Part shown: piece by piece, positions 6,798 to 14,221 of the stretch
Position numbering within the stretch: the stretch's first letter is position 1
Layout of the letters: each line of letters opens with the position of its first letter
Origin: an uncultured Traorella sp.
Lineage (GTDB): Bacteria > Bacillota_I > Bacilli_A > Erysipelotrichales > Erysipelotrichaceae
Assembly (NCBI GenBank): GCA_945919165.1
Contig: CAMEIZ010000028.1
Location: forward strand, 1 to 14,221
Direction: 5' to 3'
DNA length: 14,221 nucleotides
Notes under the pieces: generated by a model
Told to the model about the DNA's origin: nothing
Seen by the model: only the letters and a program-made list of their open reading frames with translations
Databases searched by the model: none
Made by a program: the position numbers and the translations under genes

Positions 6798-7976
6798 ATG
6801 AAAAAAGAACTATTGTTTGTTGTTGATGAAAGAAAAATGGGCGGTGTATCAGTTGTTTTGAACGATCTTGTTCATTTGTTGAATTCAAATAAATATAATA
6901 TTGATATTCTTGTTTTGCATAATCATGGTCATATGCTTGAAAACTTACCAGAAAATACGCATTTGATTTTTGGCACAGATTATTTTGACGCAATAGATTT
7001 AACAATGAAAGAAGTATTAGAACAAAAGAGTATTTCATTATTAATGAAAAAAGTTAGAATTGTTGTTGGCTTAAAAACGGGATGGATATTACATACATTA
7101 AAGAAACAAAGAAATCAAATTCTTTGCAAAGAATACGATGTTGAAATTGCTTATAAAGATGGATTTTGTGCTTTGTTTACAGCATGCGGGAAAACAAAAA
7201 AGAAGATTCACTGGTTGCATTGTTCCTATAAAACTTTTAACCCAAATGAAAAATATCCTCAATTATTTCAAAAGATATTAAAAGAATTTCAAATGATTGT
7301 AGGTGTTTCTGACAATGTAGTAAAAGAATTTAACGAGATTTATCATTTAGAGAATAAAACTCAAGTGATTCCTATTGTAATGGATGTACAACGTATTTTA
7401 GATTTGAGTAAAAAAGAGGCAGTATATCCAATTAAACCAAATAAGTTGCATATTGTCTTAATTGGAAGATGTCATCCGGTAAAAGGATATGATCGCTTGT
7501 TTGATGTTGTAAAAAGGCTACTCTATGAAGATTTAGCAAATAACGTTGATTTTACTATATTTGGTGATGGCCCTTTATTTGAACATCTAAAACAAAGAGT
7601 AGTAAATGAACATCTTGAAGAATTGATAATGATGAAAGGAAATATTGATAATCCTTATGCTGAGTTAAAACAGTATTCTATGCTTTTATTGCCTTCATAT
7701 TCAGAGGCATTTGGAACAGTTATTTCTGAGGCTTTTATTTTAGGAGTTCCAGTTTTATCTACTCAAACAAGTGCATCACTAATGGCTCTTTCCGATAATC
7801 GATATGGAATGATATGTGATAATCAAGAGGATGCAATTTATGAAGCTTTAAAAGAAATCATTATTGATCCAAAAAGAATTGAAATCTATCGCAAAAATTT
7901 AATAGGATTTGAGTATAATAATGATGTTTTATTGGATAAAATAGAAAAACTGTTTGATGAAGAGGTAATATTATGA
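6798..7976 (+). CDS. GT4-family glycosyltransferase
   Basis: This 392-residue enzyme has the GT-B fold of family 4. The N-terminal Rossmann domain opens MKKELLFVVDE with the glycine loop MGGVS at 14-18. The second domain begins near 215 with LHIVLIGRCHPVKGYDRL (LIGR...KGYD at 221-232). The retaining-enzyme signature E-x7-E is Glu303 to Glu311 in SEAFGTVISE, followed by GVPVL. Such enzymes transfer hexoses or similar sugars from nucleotide donors with retention of configuration. The gene starts one base after the previous stop, with only a weak AGGTAGG site upstream, so coupling to the gene before is likely; that matters because that gene has the odd start. It ends with an ATGA overlap with the following gene. 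The donor sugar is unknown. Confidence 0.9.
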   Translation: MKKELLFVVDERKMGGVSVVLNDLVHLLNSNKYNIDILVLHNHGHMLENLPENTHLIFGTDYFDAIDLTMKEVLEQKSISLLMKKVRIVVGLKTGWILHTLKKQRNQILCKEYDVEIAYKDGFCALFTACGKTKKKIHWLHCSYKTFNPNEKYPQLFQKILKEFQMIVGVSDNVVKEFNEIYHLENKTQVIPIVMDVQRILDLSKKEAVYPIKPNKLHIVLIGRCHPVKGYDRLFDVVKRLLYEDLANNVDFTIFGDGPLFEHLKQRVVNEHLEELIMMKGNIDNPYAELKQYSMLLLPSYSEAFGTVISEAFILGVPVLSTQTSASLMALSDNRYGMICDNQEDAIYEALKEIIIDPKRIEIYRKNLIGFEYNNDVLLDKIEKLFDEEVIL

Positions 7977-8929
7977 TCAAAGTCAGTATGATTGTACCTG
8001 TTTATAATGTAGAGAAATATTTGAGGAAATGTTTAGATTCTTTAGTTAATCAATCGTTTAAAGATATGGAAATTATCGTTGTCAATGATGGATCCACAGA
8101 CTCATCTAATGAAATTATTCAAGAGTATGCTCATCAATATCATAATATTAAAGTTATTCAAAAAACAAATGGTGGTTTAAGTAGTGCACGCAATTTAGGT
8201 GTAAAAATATCACAAGGTGAATATATTGGCTTTGTAGATTCAGATGATTACATTGAAGAGAAAATGATAGAGGTTATGTATAATAAAGCTATTTCAAAAG
8301 ATTTTGATTTGGTGATGTGTGATTTTAATGAAATCCACGATGATTCAATTCTACCATATACATGTCATTTATCTGAAGATTTATTTTCTAAAGATGATAT
8401 CAAAAAGCATATGGTTGATTATTATCCTTCGGCATGGAACAAATTGTATAAAAGGTGGATTTTTGATGTTGTTCAATTCAAAGAAGGTATTTGGTTTGAA
8501 GATGTTGAGATGGGATATCGAATGTTACCATATTTGAATCGTATTGGTGTTGTTCATGAACACTTCTACAATTATTTAATCCGTAAAGGCTCTATAACAT
8601 CAACAGTTGATTTAAGAATTTATCATTATATTGATAATTGGAATGGAATAGTGAATGATTACAAACAAAAAAACCTTTATGAAAAGTATCATGATGAATT
8701 AGAGTATTGTTATGTCCGCTATCTTTTTGCGACTTTTATTAAGACAGCAGCAAAATATGATAAAAAAGAGTACAATAAAGCTGTTCAAAAGGCTATTGAA
8801 GAAGTTAAAATTCACTTTCCTGATTATAAAAAGAATCAATACCTAATGAAAAAATCTTTTAAAAATCAATACTTAATTCATTTTAATACATTTTTAGCTA
8901 GCATTGTTTATCTAAAATTAAACTTTTAA
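7973..8929 (+). CDS. GT2-family glycosyltransferase
   Basis: This is a 318-residue classic GT2 enzyme. IVPVYN is at 7-12, NDGSTD at 38-43, GGLSSARN at 67-74, VDSDD at 88-92 (metal and donor-sugar site), AWNKLY near 154-159 and WFEDVE at 174-179 (catalytic acid/base region). About 110 C-terminal residues are charged and aromatic and probably helical. It is a close relative of the gene at 5852: the first strand is encoded by an identical 18-base stretch in both, and both end with an FPDxxKNxYxxKKS-type segment. The start overlaps the previous stop as ATGA, with GAGG 7 bases upstream. It ends the middle set of glycosyltransferases; a promoter follows rather than an overlap. Donor and acceptor are unknown. 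Confidence 0.9.
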   Translation: MIKVSMIVPVYNVEKYLRKCLDSLVNQSFKDMEIIVVNDGSTDSSNEIIQEYAHQYHNIKVIQKTNGGLSSARNLGVKISQGEYIGFVDSDDYIEEKMIEVMYNKAISKDFDLVMCDFNEIHDDSILPYTCHLSEDLFSKDDIKKHMVDYYPSAWNKLYKRWIFDVVQFKEGIWFEDVEMGYRMLPYLNRIGVVHEHFYNYLIRKGSITSTVDLRIYHYIDNWNGIVNDYKQKNLYEKYHDELEYCYVRYLFATFIKTAAKYDKKEYNKAVQKAIEEVKIHFPDYKKNQYLMKKSFKNQYLIHFNTFLASIVYLKLNF

Positions 8930-8933
8930 GATA

Positions 8934-8962
8934 TTGGTGGAAGATTAAAAGTGTGTTATAAT
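8934..8962 (+). promoter_or_regulatory. Internal promoter for the ABC exporter genes
   Basis: TATAAT (8957-8962) is a perfect -10, preceded by TG one base earlier, and TTGGTG (8934-8939) lies 17 bases upstream as -35. It is in the 70-base gap before the Wzt-like gene. No terminator is visible after the stop at 8929, so readthrough from upstream should add to this promoter. Confidence 0.7.
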
Positions 8963-8999
8963 CACGTATAGTTGTATTTATCAATGAGGAGACATGACT

Positions 9000-10130
9000 A
9001 TGAGAAATATGGAAAATGCAATTGAAGTTACGAATATGTCAAAAAGATTCAAATTAATGTTTGATCGTCCTAATACATTAAAAGAAAGAATTGTTTTCTT
9101 TAATCATGAAAAACCTGAATATCACCAAGTATTGCAGGATATCAATTTGGAAATAAAAAAAGGTGAATCAGTTGCTTTAATTGGAACTAATGGTAGTGGA
9201 AAATCAACTCTTTTGAAATTGATGACAAAAATTCTTTATCCAAATAAGGGGAAAATTGAAACAAATGGAAAACTAACTTCTCTTCTCGAATTAGGTGCTG
9301 GTTTTCATCCGGATTTTACAGGGAGAGAAAATATTTATTTTAATGCTTCCATATTTGGTTTAACAAAAAGTGAAATTGATAATCGTATTGACAGTATTAT
9401 TGATTTTGCAGAACTTGGAGAATTTATCGACAATCCGGTACGTACATATTCATCAGGAATGTATATGAGGCTGGCTTTTTCGGTTGCTATTAATGTGGAT
9501 GCTGAAATACTCTTAATTGATGAAATCTTAGGAGTTGGAGATCAGTATTTTCAAGAAAAATGTTTTAAAAAGCTTGAAGAACTTCGTGATAGTGACAAGA
9601 CTATTGTTATTGTTTCGCATAGTTTAGACGTAGTAAAAAAACTATGTCCAAGATCTGTTTGGATATATAAAGGACATTTAAAAGAAGATGGTGACAGCGA
9701 AACAGTAATCCGTCATTATCTTGATAGAATTGTTGAAGATCACAAAAAAAGTAAAGGTTTGGTCATCAAAAAAGATAAATATTTCGGGGATATTACCATT
9801 GATTGTCCTCAAGAAAATCAAACCATATTATTAAATTCGTTATCACATTTGTTTTATGGCTGGGAATTAAGTGAAACTGATGAATCAATTGTTAAAGTTT
9901 ATCTGGATGACAGTTATCTTGGTGATGCAATAAGAGTTGAAAGAGATGATGTGACAACTTTATTAGGTGATCAGTTTGGCGGCTATGCTGCAAATCCACA
10001 GCCTGGATGGAAATTTGCTGTAAATGAAAGTGCATTAATACCAGGAAAACATGAACTTAAAGTACAGTCTATGGATGAACATGGTCAAATTATTAAAGAA
10101 AAATCTGTTCATTTTAATTGTGAGAGGTAA
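9000..10130 (+). CDS. Polysaccharide ABC exporter ATP-binding protein, Wzt/TagH type with C-terminal domain
   Basis: This 376-residue protein has an ABC ATPase domain (about 6-240): Walker A GTNGSGKST at 62-70, signature YSSGM at 150-154, Walker B ILLIDE at 170-175 and His207 in the H-loop. The segment LLELGAGFHPDFTGREN is typical of O-antigen and teichoic acid exporters. Beyond residue 260 is an extra domain of about 115 residues with GW at 287-288, VKVYLDDSYLG, a second GW at 336-337 and PGKHELKV, predicted as a beta-sandwich. In Wzt proteins such a domain recognises the end of the glycan. I prefer ATG 9000 over ATG 8994: AGGAG at 8987-8991 is 8 bases from the former and only 2 from the latter. 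The permease follows 5 bases after the stop. It should power export of lipid-linked glycan across the membrane. Confidence 0.92.
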   Translation: MRNMENAIEVTNMSKRFKLMFDRPNTLKERIVFFNHEKPEYHQVLQDINLEIKKGESVALIGTNGSGKSTLLKLMTKILYPNKGKIETNGKLTSLLELGAGFHPDFTGRENIYFNASIFGLTKSEIDNRIDSIIDFAELGEFIDNPVRTYSSGMYMRLAFSVAINVDAEILLIDEILGVGDQYFQEKCFKKLEELRDSDKTIVIVSHSLDVVKKLCPRSVWIYKGHLKEDGDSETVIRHYLDRIVEDHKKSKGLVIKKDKYFGDITIDCPQENQTILLNSLSHLFYGWELSETDESIVKVYLDDSYLGDAIRVERDDVTTLLGDQFGGYAANPQPGWKFAVNESALIPGKHELKVQSMDEHGQIIKEKSVHFNCER

Positions 10131-10135
10131 GCTTT

Positions 10136-10927
10136 ATGATAACACGTTTAAAAGAAATATACAGTTATAGAGAACTTTTAAAAACTAGTATTAAGAAAGA
10201 AATAAGAGGGAAGTATAAAGGATCGTTTTTGGGTGTTTTATGGTCGTTTATCAATCCTTTATTAATGGTGTTGGTTTATGCTATTGTTTTTCCATTTATC
10301 ATGCGTTCTTCAATGCCTCATTATTTGCAGTTTCTGATTACAGGAATCATTCCATGGACTTTTTTTACAACTACTCTTGTACAAGGAGTTGGAACGATAA
10401 AAAATAATGCCGGAATTTTGAAAAAAGTTTATTTTCCAAGAGAAATTCTGCCTTTATCTGTCAGTTTCAGTGGTTTAATCAATTTCTTTATTTCTTGTAT
10501 TATCATCGTTATTTTCTGTTTGTTTGGTGGTTTAGGTATTTCATGGCATCTTATTTTTGTTCCTTTGGTTGGCTTTATTCAATTTCTTTTTACTTTAGGA
10601 ATTGTGATGGCTTTAACAGCGATAAATGCGTATATACAGGACACTGAATATATTATTAATTTCTTTATCAATATGCTGTTTTATGGCACTCCGATTCTTT
10701 ATCCTGAAGCACAGATTATTGATTCAGGTGCTCCTGCATTTTTAATTATTATAGTGAAACTTAACCCTTTTACTCATTTTATGAGGATCTATCGTGATGT
10801 ATTCCTTAATCACTGTATTCCTTCTTTTTCAAGTATTGCGTATGTTGCAGTAGTTGCTGTAATTTTAGTGATAATTGGATATTTGATTTTTAGAAAGCTC
10901 GAAAAGGGATTTGCGGAAGTATTATAA
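10136..10927 (+). CDS. Polysaccharide ABC exporter permease, Wzm/TagG type
   Basis: This is a 263-residue integral membrane protein of the ABC-2 permease family. The amphipathic start is followed by KKEIRGKYKGSFLGVLW at 20-36, the gating-helix signature of Wzm/TagG/RfbA-type exporters, then about six hydrophobic segments and the segment YGTPILYP near the fourth to fifth helix, which is characteristic of the family. It forms a homodimer that, with the ATPase encoded just upstream, extrudes undecaprenyl-linked polymer. The ribosome binding site GAGAGG at 10122-10127 is inside the end of the ATPase gene, 8 bases before the start. Gene order is ATPase then permease, the reverse of many wzm-wzt pairs. 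Substrate is inferred from the neighbouring glycosyltransferases. Confidence 0.92.
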   Translation: MITRLKEIYSYRELLKTSIKKEIRGKYKGSFLGVLWSFINPLLMVLVYAIVFPFIMRSSMPHYLQFLITGIIPWTFFTTTLVQGVGTIKNNAGILKKVYFPREILPLSVSFSGLINFFISCIIIVIFCLFGGLGISWHLIFVPLVGFIQFLFTLGIVMALTAINAYIQDTEYIINFFINMLFYGTPILYPEAQIIDSGAPAFLIIIVKLNPFTHFMRIYRDVFLNHCIPSFSSIAYVAVVAVILVIIGYLIFRKLEKGFAEVL

Positions 10928-10941
10928 AGAGAGGATTTTAT

Positions 10942-13134
10942 ATGAAAAACTGTGATATTATCATCCCTGTATACAATGCATTTGATTATGTGAAAAAATG
11001 CATTGAATCCATCATAATGAATACAGATCTTACTTATCATTCTTTAATTCTAATTGATGATTGCAGTCCAGATAATAAGATACTGCCACTGCTAAATAGC
11101 TTTAAGCGAGACAATCCTGATTTAAGAATTATTGTTTTAGAAAATAAAACCAATATGGGCTTTGTTAAAACGGTTAACAAAGGAATGAAATATTCTGAAA
11201 ATGATGTATTATTGTTAAATAGTGATACTGAAGTATCAAAAAATTGGCTGGAAAATATAATTAAATGTGCTTACAGTGCACCTGATGTAGCTACGGTTAC
11301 AGCATTATCGAATAATGCGACTTTAGCTTCCGTTCCAAAAGGATTGCAGATGAATGATTTGCCAAGCAATATGTCTTTTGAAGAATATAGTAATCTTATT
11401 GAAAAATGTTCTTATAAAGAGTATCCAATGCTGCCAACCGCACATGGTTTTTGTATGTTTATCAGAAGACATGCTTTAGATGTTGTTGGTTATTTTGATG
11501 AAGAGCATTTTGGAAAGGGATACGGTGAAGAAAACGATTTTTCTTTCAGGTGTTTGGAGCATGGTTTTAAGCATCTTTTGTGTGATAATGTCATCGTATA
11601 TCATAAAGAAAGTCAATCTTTTGCAGGTCAGAAAAATGATCTAAGAAAAGAAAATTCTAAAATCCTCAAAAAAATGTATCCCAAATGGACATACGAAATT
11701 GATAGATGGTGTGCAAAATTTCCAATTCAGCATGTTTGTAAAAATATCGATTATAACATTGGAATGTTTAATAGAAAAAATATTTTGTTTTTGATTCATG
11801 ACTGGTCTGATCTGCAGAATAATGTAGGTGGAACTACTTTGCATTGTAAAGATTTAATTACGGGATTGAGAAAGATCTATAATGTTCATGTTTTGCATCC
11901 TTTCGACGGCTCTTATAAGATTAATTCTTATTTTGAAACCGATGAAAATGAAATTTGTTTTTCATTTCCTTATGATTCAAGAGGGATTGCTTTCTATAAT
12001 AGCAATTATGCAAAACTTTTGGAAAGCATTATCAAATCCTTATCTATATCTTTAGTTCATGTTCATCACTTGCTTGGACATTATTTTGATGTTTCAGATG
12101 TTTGTAAACGATTGAATATACCACTGTTATTTTCAATGCATGACTATTATTGTCTATGTCCAACAATTAATATGCTTTATCATAATCAAGAATGCTGCAT
12201 AGGAAAAGCAAGTGATTGTCAAAAATGTTTAAAGGAAAAGGTTAAATCAAATGTGAATTTTATTCCTGAATGGCGTTATCAGTGGAAAAATCTGTTTGAC
12301 AAAGCTGATTGCATCATTACTCCATCATTTTCAACAAAATGTATTCTTGAACAATATTATCCTAATTTAAATTGCCTGCCAATTGAACATGGAATAGATA
12401 TTAAAAAAGAAAAATCGAATCTTCAGTTAGATGATGTTGTTAATATTGGATTTGTTGGTGTGATGGTTGAACATAAAGGACTGAGTTCGGTAGAATATTT
12501 AGTAAAAAACTTAAGTTCTGATAGAATTAGATTTCATTTATTCGGAACAACCGAATCTAAAATATTGAAAAGTTCAAAAAATATGACGATTCATGGTAAG
12601 TATAAAAGAGAAAAACTTCCTGAATTATTACATAAGAATAACATTCATCTTGTTTTAAATCTTTCTATTTTACCTGAAACTTATTCTTATACTTTAACTG
12701 AAACAATTGCTTCTGGAATTCCTGTTTTAAGTTATAATTTGGGCGCTGTTGGTGAAAGAATTAATAAATATGGTTTTGGATGGACAATAGAATTTAAGGA
12801 AGGAAAAGAAGGATTAAAAAATAAAATTCTTGAGATTGTTTCAGATTCAGATGAATATAATCAAATCATTCAAAATTTAAATCAGTATGATATTAAATCC
12901 ATTGATAAAATGAAAAATGAATATTCGATTATTTATTCTCAGTTTATGAATGGACTTGAGATTTATCCTCAATATGATCTATTAAAAGAGTTAATTAAAA
13001 ATGATCAATCAAATTCAGTAGATCAAGCATCTGAAGAATTGAATCGTATTTTGAATTCTAGAAAATGGCGACTGATATCAAAAATCAAAACGCCAAATAA
13101 GATTAGAAATCTTTTGGATAGGTGGGAAAACTAA
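10942..13134 (+). CDS. Two-domain glycosyltransferase, GT2 fused to GT4
   Basis: This 730-residue protein contains two complete transferase modules. Residues 1 to about 255 are GT2: IIIPVYN at 6-12, DDCSPDN at 39-45, NMGFVKTVN at 71-79, the donor-site LLNSDTE at 91-97 and GYGEENDFSFR at 193-203. Residues about 279-690 are GT4: VGGTTLH at 295-301, HDYYCLCP at 400-407, IGFVGVMVEHKG at 502-513 and the E-x7-E pair Glu579 and Glu587. A cysteine group (404, 406, 418, 419, 426, 429) lies in the first GT4 half. The tail, LNRILNSRKWRLISKI, resembles the short end segment found on many multi-domain surface-glycan transferases. The protein is probably bifunctional, adding two sugars by inverting and retaining chemistry. 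The ribosome binding site GAGAGGA is about 7 bases before ATG, and the gene follows the exporter by 14 bases. Confidence 0.92.
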   Translation: MKNCDIIIPVYNAFDYVKKCIESIIMNTDLTYHSLILIDDCSPDNKILPLLNSFKRDNPDLRIIVLENKTNMGFVKTVNKGMKYSENDVLLLNSDTEVSKNWLENIIKCAYSAPDVATVTALSNNATLASVPKGLQMNDLPSNMSFEEYSNLIEKCSYKEYPMLPTAHGFCMFIRRHALDVVGYFDEEHFGKGYGEENDFSFRCLEHGFKHLLCDNVIVYHKESQSFAGQKNDLRKENSKILKKMYPKWTYEIDRWCAKFPIQHVCKNIDYNIGMFNRKNILFLIHDWSDLQNNVGGTTLHCKDLITGLRKIYNVHVLHPFDGSYKINSYFETDENEICFSFPYDSRGIAFYNSNYAKLLESIIKSLSISLVHVHHLLGHYFDVSDVCKRLNIPLLFSMHDYYCLCPTINMLYHNQECCIGKASDCQKCLKEKVKSNVNFIPEWRYQWKNLFDKADCIITPSFSTKCILEQYYPNLNCLPIEHGIDIKKEKSNLQLDDVVNIGFVGVMVEHKGLSSVEYLVKNLSSDRIRFHLFGTTESKILKSSKNMTIHGKYKREKLPELLHKNNIHLVLNLSILPETYSYTLTETIASGIPVLSYNLGAVGERINKYGFGWTIEFKEGKEGLKNKILEIVSDSDEYNQIIQNLNQYDIKSIDKMKNEYSIIYSQFMNGLEIYPQYDLLKELIKNDQSNSVDQASEELNRILNSRKWRLISKIKTPNKIRNLLDRWEN

Positions 13135-13135
13135 G

Positions 13136-13984
13136 ATGAAATATGCCGGAGTTGTTGTTTTGTTTAATCCTGATAAAACAGTTATTGAGAATATTTCTTC
13201 ATATATTCATGATATTGATAAACTATATATTGTTGATAATTCAGCTGTTTCAAATGAAACAATGTTTTCATGTTTTGATCGTGCAATTTATTTACCGAAC
13301 TACAAGAATTTAGGGATAGCAGCTGCATTAAATATGGGAGCCAAAAAAGCCCTTGAAGATGGTTATGATTTTTTATTAACAATGGATCAAGATAGCAAAT
13401 TCGATGATCATGGTGTTGAAGCAATGATCTCTTGTATTGAAAAGATGCATCCAAACAGTTTAAATGCAGTTTATTCACCTTTTCATAAAACGGCTCTAAG
13501 TGAAAATGAAGTATTGAAGGGTATTTCATCACCACTTGTTGTTATGACAAGCGGGAATATCATTGACTTAAAAGCTTATGAAAATGTAGGTGGTTTTAAA
13601 GATTGGATGTTTATTGATTGCGTTGATTTTGATTTTTGTTTAAATCTAAGAAGACATGGATACAATATCATTCAGTTGAACGATGTTGTTTTAAATCACA
13701 ATCTAGGTGATTTTGAAAAAAGAAAGTTATTTGGAAAAACCTATCTATGTGATAACCATAGTGCATTTAGACGCTACTATATTGTAAGAAACAGCTTTTA
13801 TATATGCGATGAATATGGAAAAGATTATCCAGCTTATTGTCAAGCCATTATGGGGGATGTACGATATGGTTTCTTTATTGTTTTAATGTTTGAAAAACAT
13901 AAACTCAAAAAATTAACAAGAATGATAAAAGGATTATTTGATTATTACTTTGTTATTAAAAAGAAATATTTACAGAAAGTGTGA
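13136..13984 (+). CDS. Rhamnosyltransferase-like GT2 glycosyltransferase
   Basis: This is a 282-residue GT2 enzyme. The N-terminus MKYAGVVVLFNP, VDNS at 33-36, NLGIAAALN at 58-66 and MDQDSKF at 83-89 are the pattern of the RfbN/WbbL-related rhamnosyltransferase group, in which DQDS replaces the common DxD. GGFKDWMFIDCVDFDFCLNL carries the acidic catalytic region. No membrane segments are evident. The gene begins one base after the previous stop, so coupling is likely; GGTGGG near 13120 is a poor site about 12 bases away. This family assignment is the best hint that the polymer contains rhamnose or another deoxysugar, but no dTDP-rhamnose synthesis genes are in the window, so the donor stays an inference. 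Confidence 0.85.
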   Translation: MKYAGVVVLFNPDKTVIENISSYIHDIDKLYIVDNSAVSNETMFSCFDRAIYLPNYKNLGIAAALNMGAKKALEDGYDFLLTMDQDSKFDDHGVEAMISCIEKMHPNSLNAVYSPFHKTALSENEVLKGISSPLVVMTSGNIIDLKAYENVGGFKDWMFIDCVDFDFCLNLRRHGYNIIQLNDVVLNHNLGDFEKRKLFGKTYLCDNHSAFRRYYIVRNSFYICDEYGKDYPAYCQAIMGDVRYGFFIVLMFEKHKLKKLTRMIKGLFDYYFVIKKKYLQKV

Positions 13985-13990
13985 TGATAT

Positions 13991-14221
13991 ATGGATATTG
14001 CAAAATGTTTGATTTTATTTTTTGGTTCTTTACCTTTCTTTTATTGGATAGGAAGAATAATTGATAAAAATACTAAGGATTTTTCATATTTGTTTCTTTT
14101 AGGTTATTTTTTCTTTACTTCTTTATCTGCTATTTTTGGTATGGCAGTGCAAATATTTGCTTTATCGTGGAAACTTTATTATTACTATGTAATAGTACTC
14201 ATCGTTGTGTTTTTAGTATTG
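13991..14221 (+). CDS. Membrane protein, 5' part, function unknown
   Basis: An ATG at 13991, 6 bases after the previous stop, opens a frame that continues without a stop to the window edge (77 codons seen). The frame has a TGA directly upstream at 13985-13987, so this is the first possible ATG. The start is MDIAKCLILFFGSLPFF, and the visible part has three strongly hydrophobic stretches, at roughly 4-19, 33-58 and 61-77, split by short polar loops. Base use is as AT-rich as its neighbours and it appears to be in the same operon. The ribosome binding site is weak. Polysaccharide loci often carry polytopic proteins here (polymerase, O-acetyl or lipid-linked sugar transferases), but nothing seen lets me choose among them. 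Confidence 0.7.
   Translation, partial: MDIAKCLILFFGSLPFFYWIGRIIDKNTKDFSYLFLLGYFFFTSLSAIFGMAVQIFALSWKLYYYYVIVLIVVFLVL

Noticed and set aside
8994..8999. Start of the Wzt-like gene at ATG 8994
   Set aside because: The AGGAG site is only 2 bases before it; the in-frame ATG at 9000 has the proper 8-base spacing.
13182..13535. 117-codon open frame on the minus strand
   Set aside because: It lies wholly inside the clear rhamnosyltransferase-like gene, has no recognisable motif and no convincing ribosome site.
1..14221. Search by eye for insertion sequences, integrase sites, CRISPR repeats, tRNA or rRNA genes
   Set aside because: No transposase or integrase motifs, no regularly spaced repeats and no tRNA-like folds were noticed; gene spacing in the locus is tight throughout.

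Overview
The window looks like a chromosomal segment of a low-GC Gram-positive (Bacillota) bacterium. Coding sequence is AT-rich, Shine-Dalgarno sites are strong (AGGAGG type), and it carries an FMN riboswitch with an ECF-type riboflavin S-component and a LytR-CpsA-Psr (LCP) wall ligase. A gut Erysipelotrichia-like host would fit, but that is a guess from gene style and was not checked by search.

Layout. Positions 1-828 are the 3' end of a Na+/phosphate symporter-like gene with a PhoU-like tail, ending at an intrinsic terminator. Positions 971-2839 hold a minus-strand operon read from a good sigma-A type promoter (2811-2839). It runs through an FMN riboswitch (about 2682-2796), then a RibU-like riboflavin transporter, a PNPOx-fold flavin-type protein and a DJ-1/PfpI protein, and ends in a hairpin terminator facing the symporter gene. 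The 335-base gap before the next gene is fully used by this leader, the riboswitch, and two divergent promoters.

From 2936 to the right edge, everything on the plus strand is a surface-polysaccharide locus. It starts with an LCP protein that probably attaches the finished glycan to the cell wall. A PssD/PssE (Alg14/Alg13-like) two-subunit glycosyltransferase follows, then a hairpin and a candidate new promoter. Next come four glycosyltransferases (GT2, GT2, GT4, GT2). A promoter at 8934-8962 precedes a Wzt/Wzm-type ABC exporter, followed by a GT2-GT4 double-domain glycosyltransferase, a rhamnosyltransferase-like GT2, and the start of a membrane protein cut by the window edge. The expected logic is that the glycan is built on a lipid carrier in the cytoplasm, exported by the ABC transporter, and transferred to peptidoglycan by the LCP enzyme. 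No initiating phosphoglycosyltransferase, nucleotide-sugar synthesis gene, Wzx or Wzy is visible here.

The most unusual point is the second GT2 gene. Its ideal ribosome binding site and its alignment to a paralogue two genes downstream both place the start at 5852, but the codon there is ACG, and no ATG, GTG or TTG occurs in frame until 5912, inside the catalytic fold. Otherwise this is a recognisable but uncharacterised polysaccharide cluster. I see no mobile elements, tRNA or rRNA genes, or CRISPR arrays.
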